A stretch of DNA of 64,000 nt from contig JBBILI010000009.1 in the NCBI GenBank assembly GCA_037445025.1, forward strand, positions 1 through 64,000, given 5' to 3'. The position numbers were made by a program, and so were the translations under genes. Under the pieces are notes generated by a model that was not told the DNA's origin, did not search any database, and worked only from the letters and a program-made list of their open reading frames with translations. The stretch is from CAIQQQ01 sp037445025 (GTDB lineage: Bacteria > Pseudomonadota > Alphaproteobacteria > Acetobacterales > Acetobacteraceae). Of the stretch, positions 50,984 through 60,597 are shown piece by piece (position 1 is the stretch's first letter; each line of letters opens with the position of its first letter).

Positions 50984-52093
50984 ATGGACTTCGACCTCAA
51001 CGACGACCAGCGCCTGATCAAAGACAGCGTCGAACGGCTGGTCGCCGACCGTTACGGCTTCGAGCAGCGCCGCGCGATTCTCGCCCAGCCGGACGGCTGG
51101 AGCCGCGAGATGTGGGCGCAGATGGCCGAGCTGGGCCTGCTCGGCGTGAGCTTCCTGGAGGCGTTCGGCGGCTTCGGCGGCGGGCCGGTTGAGACGATGC
51201 TCATCGCCGAGGCGTTCGGGCGCGGGCTGGTGGTGGAGCCGTATCTCGCCACCGTGGTGCTCGGCGCCGGACTGATCCGCCACGCCGGCTCGGCCGAGCA
51301 GCAGGCGGCGTATCTGCCGGCGGTGGCGGAAGGGCGGATGCTGCTGGCGTTCGCGCATCATGAGCGGGCGGCGCGGTATGATCTGTCCTATGTCAAAACG
51401 ACGGCGCATGGGCATGACGGCGTGTGGTATCTCGATGGCGCGAAATCCCTTGTGCTGCACGGGGACGTTGCCGACAAGCTGATCGTCTCGGCGCAGACGG
51501 GCGATGGCATCGGGCTGTTCGTGGTAGATGCGACAGGGTTGGAGAAGCGCGCCTATCCGACGCAGGACGGGATGCGGGCGGCCGATATCGTGTTCGACCA
51601 TACCGAGGCGCAGACGATGCTGACAGCGGACGGCTTCGCCGCCATCACCCGCACGGTGGATGAGGCGATCGCCTTCCTGTGTGCCGAGGCGGTGGGCTGC
51701 ATGGATGAGATGCAGAGCATCACGGTGGAGTATCTCAAGACCCGCAAGCAGTTCGGCCGGGCGATCGGCGAGTTTCAGGTGCTGCAGCATCGGGCGGTGG
51801 ACATGCTGGTGAACCTGGAGCAGGCGCGGTCGATGGCGATGTTCGCCACGATGATGTCAGGCGAAGACGATGCCGGGGCGCGGGGGGCGGCGATTTCGGC
51901 GGCGAAGGTGCAGGTGGGGCGCTCGGGGCGCGCTGTCGGGCAGGAGGCGGTGCAGCTGCATGGTGGGATTGCCATGACGATGGAATACAAGGTCGGTCAT
52001 TACTTCAAGCGGGTGACGATGATCGACAAGCTGTTCGGCGATGTGGAGACGCATCTGGCGCGGGTGGCGGCGGGGGCGAGTTTGATTGGGTGA
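50984..52093 (+). CDS. Acyl-CoA dehydrogenase, second of an adjacent pair
   Basis: A 369-aa FAD enzyme of the same superfamily but a different branch. EYLKTRKQFGRAIGEFQVLQH is the C-terminal signature, and QEAVQLHGGIAMTMEY follows. It is shorter than its neighbour and seems to lack a strong FSEPGAGSD region (AHHERAARYDL instead). Adjacent acyl-CoA dehydrogenase pairs of this type can form alpha2-beta2 heterotetramers, as in steroid-degrading actinobacteria; that is inference here. The start is ATG 50984 beyond the composite repeat. Confidence 0.88.
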   Translation: MDFDLNDDQRLIKDSVERLVADRYGFEQRRAILAQPDGWSREMWAQMAELGLLGVSFLEAFGGFGGGPVETMLIAEAFGRGLVVEPYLATVVLGAGLIRHAGSAEQQAAYLPAVAEGRMLLAFAHHERAARYDLSYVKTTAHGHDGVWYLDGAKSLVLHGDVADKLIVSAQTGDGIGLFVVDATGLEKRAYPTQDGMRAADIVFDHTEAQTMLTADGFAAITRTVDEAIAFLCAEAVGCMDEMQSITVEYLKTRKQFGRAIGEFQVLQHRAVDMLVNLEQARSMAMFATMMSGEDDAGARGAAISAAKVQVGRSGRAVGQEAVQLHGGIAMTMEYKVGHYFKRVTMIDKLFGDVETHLARVAAGASLIG

Positions 52094-52109
52094 GGGTGGG
52101 GCGGGCTTG

Positions 52110-52296
52110 GGAAGGAAGGAAGTTGAACCGCCAAGGCGCCAAGACGCCAAGTTTTTTGTTTGGATTTTTTAGCATATCCGTTGGGTTATTTTATGTTTGC
52201 CGGTTTTAGGGTTGTTGGGCTGAAGCCCACCCTACGGTTGCTCTTGTTGGCGACTTGGCGACTTGGCGGTTCACCTTGCCTCCTTACTTCCTTCCT
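52110..52296. repeat. Long imperfect inverted repeat with CGCCAAG units
   Basis: The left arm at 52110-52151 has GAACCGCCAAG followed by two more CGCCAAG units. The right arm at 52247-52296 is its reverse complement with small changes. Both arms also carry GGAAGGAAG ends. The loop of about 95 nt holds the palindrome TGGGCTGAAGCCCA at 52216-52229, part of another common intergenic repeat type. It lies between convergent genes. Confidence 0.75.
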
Positions 52297-52308
52297 CACG
52301 ACGCGAAT

Positions 52309-52325
52309 GGCGGATTGCGTCCGTC
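52309..52325. repeat. REP-like hairpin, copy B
   Basis: GGCGGATTGCGTCCGTC is related to copy A at 39119-39135, with two G-T wobble pairs in the stem. The minus-strand stop codon of the acyl-CoA ligase follows immediately at 52326-52328. Confidence 0.7.
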
Positions 52326-53963
52326 CTACGGGGTGGTGAGATGGTTGCGGTAGCGGTTGCGTAGGGTGAGTTTGTGGACCTTGCCGGTGGCGGTGTGGGG
52401 GAGTTCTTCGACGGATACGACAGCGTCGGGACGCCACCAGTTGGGGATCTTGCCGTCGTAGATCGTCAGCACTTCGGCGGGGTCGAGCGTGACGCCGTCG
52501 CGGGGAACCACGACGAGCACCGGGCGTTCGGTCCATTTCGGGTGGTGGGCGGCGACGATGGCGGCTTCGGCGATGTCGGGGTGGGAGATGGCGATGTTCT
52601 CGAGCGTGATCGAGCTGATCCATTCGCCGCCGGATTTTATCACATCCTTGGAACGGTCGGTGATCTCCATGGTGCCGTGTTCGTCGATGGTGGCGACGTC
52701 GCCGGTGGCGAACCAGCCTTCGGCGTCGGTGGCGCTGCCGGGGTCCTGGCCCCAGTAGGCGCCGGTGACCCAGGGGCCGCGGACCATGAGGTTGCCCTGG
52801 GCGATGCCGTCCCAGGGGAGAGAGCAGCCGGCGTCGTCGGCGATGCGCATCTCGATGCCGAACAGGGACCGGCCCTGCTTCTCGCGGTGGCGCAGCAGGG
52901 TTTCGCCTTCGTACGCCGCGGTTTCGGCCATGGGGGCGTTGAAGGTGCCGAGCGGGCTGGTTTCGGTCATGCCCCAGGCGTGGTCGATGCGCACGCCGTA
53001 TTCGCGGTCGAAGGCGTCGAGCAGCAGGCGGGGGCAGGCGGAGCCGCCGATGACCAGGCTTTTCACCGTGTCCAGGCGCTGGCCGCTGGCGCGCAGGTGG
53101 TTGAGCAGGCCGAGCCACACCGTTGGGACGCCGGCGGAGATGGTGACGCGCTCCTGGTTCATCATGGCGGTGAGGGAGGCGCCGTCGAGATGGCGGCCGG
53201 GCATGATCATGGCGGCGCCGGCGGCGGGGGCGGCATAGGGGGAGCCCCAGGCGTTGACGTGGAACATCGGCACCACCGGCAGGAAACGGTCGCGCGCGCG
53301 CAGGGCGAAGACGTCGGCGGCGTTGATGGCGAGTGCGTGCAGCACGGTGGAGCGGTGGCTGTACAGCACGCCCTTGGGCTTGCCGGTGGTGCCAGAGGTG
53401 TAGCAGAGCGAGGCGGCCTGGCGTTCGTCGAACTCCGGCCAAACGTAGTCCTCGTCGGCCTCGTCCATCAGGGTTTCGTAGCAGAGCAGGGCCATGCCGG
53501 GGGGGAGTGGGATGTCCGGCATTTCGGCGGCTTCGCACAGCATCACCACCGCGCGGACGGTGCCGGCGATGGCGGGGGCGATGGCTTCGATGAGGGCAGC
53601 GAAGCTGGTTTCGGCGAAGATGACGCTGTCGCCGGCGTCGTTGGCGATGAAGCCGATATCGGCGGTGCCCAGGCGCGGGTTGATGGTGTGGCAGATCGCC
53701 TGCATGCCGGAGGCAGCGTAGTACAGCTCAAGATGCCGGTAGCCGTTCCAGGCGAGGGTGGCGACGCGGTCGTCTTGCCGGATGCCGAGGGTTTGCAGCA
53801 CGCGGGCGAGGCGGCGGGCGCGGCGTTCGAGGTCGGCGTAGGTGTACCGGTGGGTCGAGCCGTCGACGTTGCGTGAGACGATTTCGGTGCGCGCGTGGTT
53901 GCGCGCGGCGTGGCGGATGATCGCACTGATCATCAGCGGTCTGTCCTGCATGAGGCCGAACAT
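52326..53963 (-). CDS. Long-chain/medium-chain acyl-CoA ligase
   Basis: A 545-aa adenylate-forming ligase. The P-loop is YTSGTTGKPKGVL (188-200), with HAWGMTETSPLG, WFATGDVATID and the C-terminal lysine segment PHTATGKVHKLTLR. The N-terminal MQDRPLMISAIIRHAARNH is typical of the FadD/AlkK-like branch. The start MFGLMQDRPL at 53963 is chosen because the frame upstream is only repeat-derived. Its stop is supplied by REP-like hairpin sequence. It is separated from phaZ by a composite repeat. Confidence 0.92.
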   Translation of the reverse strand: MFGLMQDRPLMISAIIRHAARNHARTEIVSRNVDGSTHRYTYADLERRARRLARVLQTLGIRQDDRVATLAWNGYRHLELYYAASGMQAICHTINPRLGTADIGFIANDAGDSVIFAETSFAALIEAIAPAIAGTVRAVVMLCEAAEMPDIPLPPGMALLCYETLMDEADEDYVWPEFDERQAASLCYTSGTTGKPKGVLYSHRSTVLHALAINAADVFALRARDRFLPVVPMFHVNAWGSPYAAPAAGAAMIMPGRHLDGASLTAMMNQERVTISAGVPTVWLGLLNHLRASGQRLDTVKSLVIGGSACPRLLLDAFDREYGVRIDHAWGMTETSPLGTFNAPMAETAAYEGETLLRHREKQGRSLFGIEMRIADDAGCSLPWDGIAQGNLMVRGPWVTGAYWGQDPGSATDAEGWFATGDVATIDEHGTMEITDRSKDVIKSGGEWISSITLENIAISHPDIAEAAIVAAHHPKWTERPVLVVVPRDGVTLDPAEVLTIYDGKIPNWWRPDAVVSVEELPHTATGKVHKLTLRNRYRNHLTTP

Positions 53964-54016
53964 CTTGAACCCTGCTCCCGTCTGACGGGGCGTTGGCCGC
54001 CCCTGTCTGGGGGCAG

Positions 54017-54155
54017 GGTAAAGCGGTTCTTTTTTGAAAAAAAGAACCAAAAAACTTTCATTCGTTTGAGCGGACCTCTCTCCGGAGGCGGGCGTCAGCC
54101 GATCAAAAAGTCTTTTGCTTCTTTTCTTCAGAAAAGAAGCGCTTGCTTGCTTGCT
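54017..54155. repeat. Composite hairpin repeat, copy 11 (core inverted)
   Basis: A GGTTC hairpin at 54025-54048, a core at 54063-54101 and a GCTTC hairpin at 54117-54140. The core reads TTTGAGCGGACC ... CTCCGGAGG ... GCGTCAGCC, the opposite direction from copies 4, 5, 10 and 12 that have the same hairpin order. It lies between co-directional minus-strand genes. Confidence 0.9.
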
Positions 54156-54167
54156 ATCTTCGACCGA

Positions 54168-55430
<1,263 letters not shown>

Positions 55431-55559
55431 GCGAATCCAACCCCGATTCCGTGGTGACGGTCCGACCGCGGAGGCCGCGTCGCTTGCCGCATAACCGGAT
55501 GTTCCATAAGAAACTGCCAAGAGCAAGGCAGCGGTTGCAACGCAGCATGGAGTGGGACG

Positions 55560-56339
55560 ATGGGGGCGTTGCGGGAGCTGTTCGATCTGACCGGCCAGGT
55601 GGCCCTGGTGACGGGAGGATCGCGCGGACTGGGGTTGCAGATTGCCGAGGCGCTGGGTGAATTCGGCGCCACGATCGCGCTGGCGTCGCGCAAGCAGGCG
55701 GATCTGGACGACGCGGTGGCGCATCTGGCGGGGCTCGGCGTGGTCGCGTTCGCGGTGGCGACCGATCTGCGCGATCCCGCAGCGGCGCAGGCGCTGACGG
55801 ATGCGGTGATGGCGCGCGCCGGGCGGATCGACATCCTGGTCAACAATGCCGGGGCGAGCTGGGGGGCGGCGGCCGAGGAGCACACGCAGGAGGCCTGGCT
55901 GCGGGTGATGGACCTCAATCTCAACGCGGTGTTCTACCTCACGCAGGCGGTGGGGCGGACGGCGATGATCCCGGCCCGGCGGGGGCGGATCGTCAATGTC
56001 GCGTCGGTGGCGGGGTTGAAGGGCAACCAGACGGGGTCGCTCGGCACCATCGCCTACAACACCTCCAAGGGCGGGGTGGTGAACTTCACCCGGGCGCTGG
56101 CCTCGGAATGGGGAAAGCACGGCATCACCGTCAATGCGATCGCGCCGGGGTGGTTTCCCTCGAAGATGACGCGGGGGACCCTGGAGAAGCATGGCGAGGC
56201 GTTTGCAGCGCGGACGCCGCTGGGCAAGCTGGGCGGGCCGGATGACCTGAAGGGGGTGGCGCTGCTGTTCGCCTCCGCGGCCTCCGGGCATATCACCGGG
56301 CAGATCCTGGCGGTCGATGGCGGCGCGCTGGTGACATGA
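55560..56339 (+). CDS. Short-chain dehydrogenase/reductase
   Basis: A 259-aa classical SDR. The cofactor motif is TGGSRGLG with SRKQADLDD, which suggests NADP. NNAGASWG, NVASVAG and YNTSKGG supply the catalytic Ser, Tyr and Lys. The closing GQILAVDGGALVT resembles gluconate 5-dehydrogenase or ketoacyl reductase branches. It begins a three-gene plus-strand run with 4-nt overlaps (SDR-tauE-kch) and is divergent from phaZ. Confidence 0.88.
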   Translation: MGALRELFDLTGQVALVTGGSRGLGLQIAEALGEFGATIALASRKQADLDDAVAHLAGLGVVAFAVATDLRDPAAAQALTDAVMARAGRIDILVNNAGASWGAAAEEHTQEAWLRVMDLNLNAVFYLTQAVGRTAMIPARRGRIVNVASVAGLKGNQTGSLGTIAYNTSKGGVVNFTRALASEWGKHGITVNAIAPGWFPSKMTRGTLEKHGEAFAARTPLGKLGGPDDLKGVALLFASAASGHITGQILAVDGGALVT

Positions 56340-57061
56340 CGGATGTCGCGGTTCCCACGGCGGTGTTTCTGCTGGCCGGCTTCGTCAAGGGCATGATCGG
56401 GCTGGGGCTGCCGGCGGTGGGGGTGGGGCTGCTGGGGCTGGTGATGCTGCCGGCGCATGCGGCGGCCCTGCTGGTGGTGCCTTCGACGGTCACCAATGTG
56501 TGGCAGCTTGCGGCAGGCCCGGATTTCCGTGCACTGCTTCGCCGGCTGTGGCCGATGCTGGTGGGGATATTGGCGGGGTCGTGGCTGGGGCACGGCACGC
56601 TGGCCGGCGACAGTTCGGGCCATGCCAGGGTGGGTCTGGGCGTGGTGCTGGCGCTGTATGCGGCGCTGGGGTTGCTCGACCGGCGGCCGCGGATTGCCGT
56701 GCGGGTGGAGCTCTGGCTGGGGCCGGTGGTGGGGGTGGCCACAGGGCTGGTGACGGCCGCCACGGGGGTGTTCATGATTCCGGCGGTGCCGTATCTGCAG
56801 GGCATCGGGCTCGACCGCGAGGATCTGATCCAGGCGCTGGGCCTGTCGTTCACCGTCTCCACGCTCGCCTTGGCGGTGGACCTGTTCAGCGGCGGCGCCT
56901 TCGACCGTGCGGTGCTGATCGGCTCGGCGGTGGCGCTGGTGCCGGTGCTGGGGGGGATGTTCGCGGGGACCTGGCTGCGCACGCGCATCGCCCCTGCCCT
57001 GTTCCGGCGCTGCTTCTTTGCGGGGCTGCTGCTGCTCGGCGTGCAGCTCGCGTTGCGATGA
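56336..57061 (+). CDS. TauE/SafE-family membrane transporter
   Basis: A 241-aa inner-membrane protein with about eight hydrophobic segments. AGFVKGMIGLGLPAVGVGLL and the second-half GLVTAATGVFMIPAVPYLQ are the paired TauE/SafE motifs. The family exports sulfite, sulfoacetate or related organosulfur anions; the substrate is unknown. It overlaps both neighbours (ATGA type), so SDR, TauE and the K+ channel form one translational unit. Confidence 0.9.
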   Translation: MTDVAVPTAVFLLAGFVKGMIGLGLPAVGVGLLGLVMLPAHAAALLVVPSTVTNVWQLAAGPDFRALLRRLWPMLVGILAGSWLGHGTLAGDSSGHARVGLGVVLALYAALGLLDRRPRIAVRVELWLGPVVGVATGLVTAATGVFMIPAVPYLQGIGLDREDLIQALGLSFTVSTLALAVDLFSGGAFDRAVLIGSAVALVPVLGGMFAGTWLRTRIAPALFRRCFFAGLLLLGVQLALR

Positions 57062-58089
57062 CCGGCCTCACGGACTCGCCGCTGCGCAATCTGGCGCTGG
57101 GCGTGATGTTCGTGGTGGGCGTGGGTGTGATAGCCACCTTCGCCTATGTGCAGCAGGGCTGGAGCCTGGGCGACGCGTTCTACATGGTGGTGATCACCGT
57201 GTTCACCGTGGGCTATGGCGAGGTGCACGCGGTGGACACCACGGCGCTGCGCACCATCACCACGCTGCTGATCTTCACCGGCTGCACCGGCATGATCTTT
57301 CTGACCGGCGCGCTGGTGCAGTTCATCACGCTGGAGCAGGTTCGGTCGATCCTGGGAGGCAAGCGCATGACCCGCGATATCGAGGAGCTGGATTCGCATG
57401 CGATCGTCTGCGGGTTTGGGCGGATCGGTCTGCAGCTGGCGCGGGAGCTGCGGTCGGGCGGGATGCGGTTCGTGATCATCGAGCCGAACGCCGAGCGGTG
57501 TGCGGAAGCCAAGGCGATGGGGTTTCTGTGCCTGCAGGCGGATGCCAGCGACGAGGCGGTGCTGGAGCAGGCGGGGATACGGCGGGCGCGGACCTTGGCG
57601 AGCGTGGTGCCGTCGGATGCGTTGAACGTGTTCATCACGCTGTCGGCACGGAGCCTGAACGCTTCGGTGCAGATCATTGCGCGAGCGGAGTTTCCGGCAA
57701 CCGAGCGGAAGTTGTTGCAGGCGGGGGCCAATTCGGTGGTGATGCCGACGCATATCGGGGCGGCGATGGCGGCGTCACTGATTCTGTATCCGAGTCTGGC
57801 GCGGCTGGGCGAGGTGAACGAGCGGCGGGCGCAGATGGAGGCGTCGCTGCAGGCGCTGGGGCTGGAGCTGGAGGTGGTGGCGGTGGAGGATGGCAGCGCG
57901 TTCTGCGGGCGGACGGTGCAGGAGATCGAGAGCGCGGTGCCGGGGCAGTTTCTGATCATTGCGATCGAGCGGGCCGGTCGGGTGGGGGTGGAGCGGCCGG
58001 CGCCGGCGACGCGCGTGCATGCGGGGGATGGGGTGACGTTGTTGGGGCGTGGCGGGCGGGCGGAGGCGGTCAGAAAGTTCAACAAGTAG
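57058..58089 (+). CDS. Potassium channel with TrkA-N (RCK) domain
   Basis: A 343-aa protein. Two membrane helices flank the K+ selectivity filter TVGYGE (residues 50-55). The RCK/TrkA-N domain has the Rossmann motif GFGRIG (119-124), and a TrkA-C-like end (residues about 265-340) follows. It resembles MthK/Kch-type channels. Overlap with tauE (ATGA) makes it part of the same transcript. The final residues (KFNK) run into a composite repeat that supplies the stop. Confidence 0.93.
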   Translation: MTGLTDSPLRNLALGVMFVVGVGVIATFAYVQQGWSLGDAFYMVVITVFTVGYGEVHAVDTTALRTITTLLIFTGCTGMIFLTGALVQFITLEQVRSILGGKRMTRDIEELDSHAIVCGFGRIGLQLARELRSGGMRFVIIEPNAERCAEAKAMGFLCLQADASDEAVLEQAGIRRARTLASVVPSDALNVFITLSARSLNASVQIIARAEFPATERKLLQAGANSVVMPTHIGAAMAASLILYPSLARLGEVNERRAQMEASLQALGLELEVVAVEDGSAFCGRTVQEIESAVPGQFLIIAIERAGRVGVERPAPATRVHAGDGVTLLGRGGRAEAVRKFNK

Positions 58090-58205
58090 TTCTTTTTGAA
58101 AAAAGAACCAGAAACTTTTTGATCGGCTGACGCCCTCCTCCGGAGAGAGCTCCACTCAAACGTGTGAAAGTCTTTTGCTTCTTTTCTTCAGAAAAGAAGC
58201 GCTTT
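58087..58205. repeat. Composite hairpin repeat, copy 12
   Basis: A GGTTC-type hairpin at 58088-58109, a core at 58124-58160 (CGGCTGACGCCC ... CTCCGGAGAGAG ... CACTCAAACG) and a GCTTC hairpin at 58177-58200. It is between convergent genes. The K+ channel stop codon is at its edge. Confidence 0.9.
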
Positions 58206-59162
58206 CTACCACTCTCTTGCTTGCGCTGGATCCGTATTCCCCCCGCACACCAGCACGCCGACGCGCGCACCCTCCGGCGGCACGAAGGCGCCGCTGAGCA
58301 GGGCTGCCAGCGCGGTGGCGCCGCCAGGTTCGGCGATCAGCCGCAGGCGCTGCCACAGCAGGCGCTGGGCGGCGACGATGGCGGAGTCGGCGACCAGCAC
58401 GGAGGCTTCGACATAGGCCTGGGCGAGCGGGAACATGGCGGCGCCGGCCTGGCGGGCGCCGAGCGCGTCAGCGGCGATGCCGCCGACGGCTGCGGGCACC
58501 GGGCGGCCGGCGGCCAGGGCGTCGTGCAGGCAGGGGCAGGCTTCCGGTTCGACGGCGACCAGCGTGGTGTCGCCGCGATACCAGGCGGCCATGCCGCCGA
58601 TCAGGCCGCCGCCGCCGACGGCGACCAGGATATGGGTGAGGTTCGGAGCCTCGGCCTGGAACTCGCGCGCGGTGGTGCCCTGGCCGGCGAGCACGGCGGG
58701 GTGGTCGTAGGCGTGGATCTCAAGGGCGCCGGTTTCGGCCTGGCGGGCGCGGCTGGCGGCGAGGGCTTCGGCGTAGGTGGCGCCGCCGACCATGAGGGTG
58801 GCGCCGAAGCTTTCGATGAGGCGGCGCTTGGCGGCGGAGGCGAGCTCGGGGACGAAGATCTCGCAGCGCAGGCCGAGTCGGCTGGCGGCGTAGGCGACGG
58901 CGGCGCCGTGATTGCCGCCGGACGCCGCGATGACGCCGGAGGCCGGCAGCGCCGGCGCGGAGAGGATGCGGTTGAAGGCGCCGCGCGGCTTGAAGCTGCC
59001 GGCGTGCTGCAGCAGCTCGAGCTTGAGGGTGACGGGGGAACCCAGGCCCAGCTCGTCCGGTTCGAGAGTGAGGAGGGGTGTGTGGCGGACATGGCCGGCG
59101 AGCCTGGTCGCGGCTGCGCTGATGTCGGCCCGGAAGGGAAACGCCTCGGAGGTTATCGCCAC
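58206..59162 (-). CDS. Threonine/serine dehydratase-type PLP enzyme
   Basis: A 318-aa fold-type II PLP enzyme. The lysine motif is GSFKPRGAFN. The phosphate-binding loop VGGGGLIGG and ASGGNHGAAVAYA are typical of threonine/serine dehydratases and serine racemase. It lacks a C-terminal ACT domain, so it should be catabolic or not feedback-regulated. The start is GTG 59162: it has AAGAGG 7 nt upstream, and the farther ATG at 59222 would overlap the divergent hprK start. Confidence 0.86.
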   Translation of the reverse strand: MAITSEAFPFRADISAAATRLAGHVRHTPLLTLEPDELGLGSPVTLKLELLQHAGSFKPRGAFNRILSAPALPASGVIAASGGNHGAAVAYAASRLGLRCEIFVPELASAAKRRLIESFGATLMVGGATYAEALAASRARQAETGALEIHAYDHPAVLAGQGTTAREFQAEAPNLTHILVAVGGGGLIGGMAAWYRGDTTLVAVEPEACPCLHDALAAGRPVPAAVGGIAADALGARQAGAAMFPLAQAYVEASVLVADSAIVAAQRLLWQRLRLIAEPGGATALAALLSGAFVPPEGARVGVLVCGGNTDPAQAREW

Positions 59163-59169
59163 AAAGTTG

Positions 59170-59175
59170 CCTCTT
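59170..59175 (-). promoter_or_regulatory. Ribosome-binding site deciding the dehydratase start
   Basis: AAGAGG on the minus strand lies 7 nt before GTG 59162, which favours that start over the ATG at 59222. Confidence 0.6.
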
Positions 59176-59210
59176 TTCTTGTGCGCCGCAAAACCCCATG
59201 TTCTCGCGCT

Positions 59211-59633
59211 ATGCAGGTTCATGCGAGCTGCGTGGCACGGGACGGGGCCGGGGTGCTTCTGCTGGGTCCGCCTGGCTGTGGCAAGTCCGATCTCGTGCTG
59301 CAACTGCTGGAGTACGGCTTCGTGCTGGTGGCGGATGACAGGGTGGACATCGAGGGGCGGACGGCCCGGGCGCCGGCGGCGTTGGCCGGGCTGCTGGAGG
59401 TGCGCGGGCTGGGCGTGTTCCGGCTGGCGCATGCGGAGTCGGCCGAGCTGGCGCTGGCGGTGACGCTGGACCCGGCGGCGGAACGGCTGCCGCGGCCGGC
59501 CCGGCATGAGGGGTTGGGGATACCGATGGTGCGGCTCGATCCGCGTGGGGCTTCGGCGGCGCTGCGGGTGCGGCTGGCGCTGGATGGCGCGCTGGGGCGG
59601 GTGGCGCAGGTGGTGGGGGCGTCTCGTGAGTGA
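59211..59633 (+). CDS. hprK: HPr kinase/phosphorylase, short alphaproteobacterial form
   Basis: A 140-aa protein, only the catalytic domain of HprK, as in other alphaproteobacteria. Walker A is GPPGCGKSD (19-27). The family signature is EVRGLGV (65-71), and the acidic pair lies in VADDRVDI. It phosphorylates the regulatory serine of HPr (S62 of the protein at 61013) in response to metabolic state. It starts the hprK-rapZ-EIIA-HPr-EI operon and overlaps rapZ by 8 nt. Confidence 0.92.
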   Translation: MQVHASCVARDGAGVLLLGPPGCGKSDLVLQLLEYGFVLVADDRVDIEGRTARAPAALAGLLEVRGLGVFRLAHAESAELALAVTLDPAAERLPRPARHEGLGIPMVRLDPRGASAALRVRLALDGALGRVAQVVGASRE

Positions 59634-60597
59634 CGCGCGGCAGCGTGTGGTGCTGGTGAGCGGGCTGTCGGGCGCGGGCAAGGCCTCGATTCTGCGGGCG
59701 CTGGAGGATATCGGGTTCGAGGCGATCGACAATCCGCCGCTGACCTTCATCGAGGAGATGGTGGCGCGGGCGGACCCCTCTGCGGGGCCGGCCAGTGTGG
59801 CGCCGCGCATTGCCGTGGGGGTGGATGCACGCTCACGCGGGTTCCGGGCGGAGCAGGTGCTGTCGACGCTGGCGCGGCTGCGGGCGAATCCGGGGCTGCG
59901 GGTGGAGCTGCTGTTCGCGACGGCGGATGAGCAGGCGCTGCTGCGGCGGTTCACCGAGACGAGGCGGCGGCATCCGCTGGCGCCGGCGGGGCTGGTGACA
60001 TCGGGCATCGCGGCGGAGCGGGCGCTGATCGGGATGCTGCAGGAGGCGGCGGATCTGGTGATCGACACGACGGACCTGCCGTTGGCGGGTCTGCGGCAGC
60101 TGATCGAGGCGCGGTTTGCCGGCGATGGTGCGTCGTCCGGGCCGCCGCTGGCGGTTTCGCTGATCTCGTTTGGATTTCCCGGCGGATTGCCGCGTGAGGC
60201 GGATCTGGTGTTCGACGCGCGGTTTCTTCGCAATCCACATTATGATCCGGCACTCAAACCATTGACCGGACTTGATTCGGCGGTTGGCGATTATGTGGAG
60301 GCGGATTCCGATTTCGCGGAATTCTTTGGACGCATCGAAGGTCTTCTTGGGCTGCTCTTGCCGAGGTTCGTACAAGAGGGCAAGAAGTATGCTACGGTCG
60401 CGATTGGTTGCACGGGTGGCCGGCACCGATCGGTTCACATCATCGAGAAGCTGGCAGCGACTCTCATCCGGACAGGCTGGCGCGTGACAATTACCCATCG
60501 TGAACTTGCCCGAGAGGGCTTCGCCGAACGCTCGCGGAACCAACCGTCCTCACGGACCGAGGCGGCCCCCGTGCCTGCTGTGGGCGGCCTCTCGTGA
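59626..60597 (+). CDS. rapZ: RNase adapter/nucleotide-binding protein RapZ
   Basis: A 323-aa RapZ/YvcJ-type protein. The C-terminal domain has the conserved GCTGGRHRSV (261-270), and RALEDIGFEAIDNPP follows the N-terminal P-loop. The P-loop reads GLSGAGKAS (13-21): the residue after Lys is Ala, not Ser/Thr. RapZ controls GlcN6P synthesis through small RNAs in E. coli; in alphaproteobacteria its role is less clear. It starts at GTG 59626, overlaps hprK by 8 nt, and its TGA overlaps the EIIA GTG. Confidence 0.9.
   Translation: MSDARQRVVLVSGLSGAGKASILRALEDIGFEAIDNPPLTFIEEMVARADPSAGPASVAPRIAVGVDARSRGFRAEQVLSTLARLRANPGLRVELLFATADEQALLRRFTETRRRHPLAPAGLVTSGIAAERALIGMLQEAADLVIDTTDLPLAGLRQLIEARFAGDGASSGPPLAVSLISFGFPGGLPREADLVFDARFLRNPHYDPALKPLTGLDSAVGDYVEADSDFAEFFGRIEGLLGLLLPRFVQEGKKYATVAIGCTGGRHRSVHIIEKLAATLIRTGWRVTITHRELAREGFAERSRNQPSSRTEAAPVPAVGGLS

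Noticed and set aside
58164..59210. Extended N-terminus for hprK
   Set aside because: The upstream frame runs antisense through the dehydratase gene; short HprK of 140 aa is normal for alphaproteobacteria.
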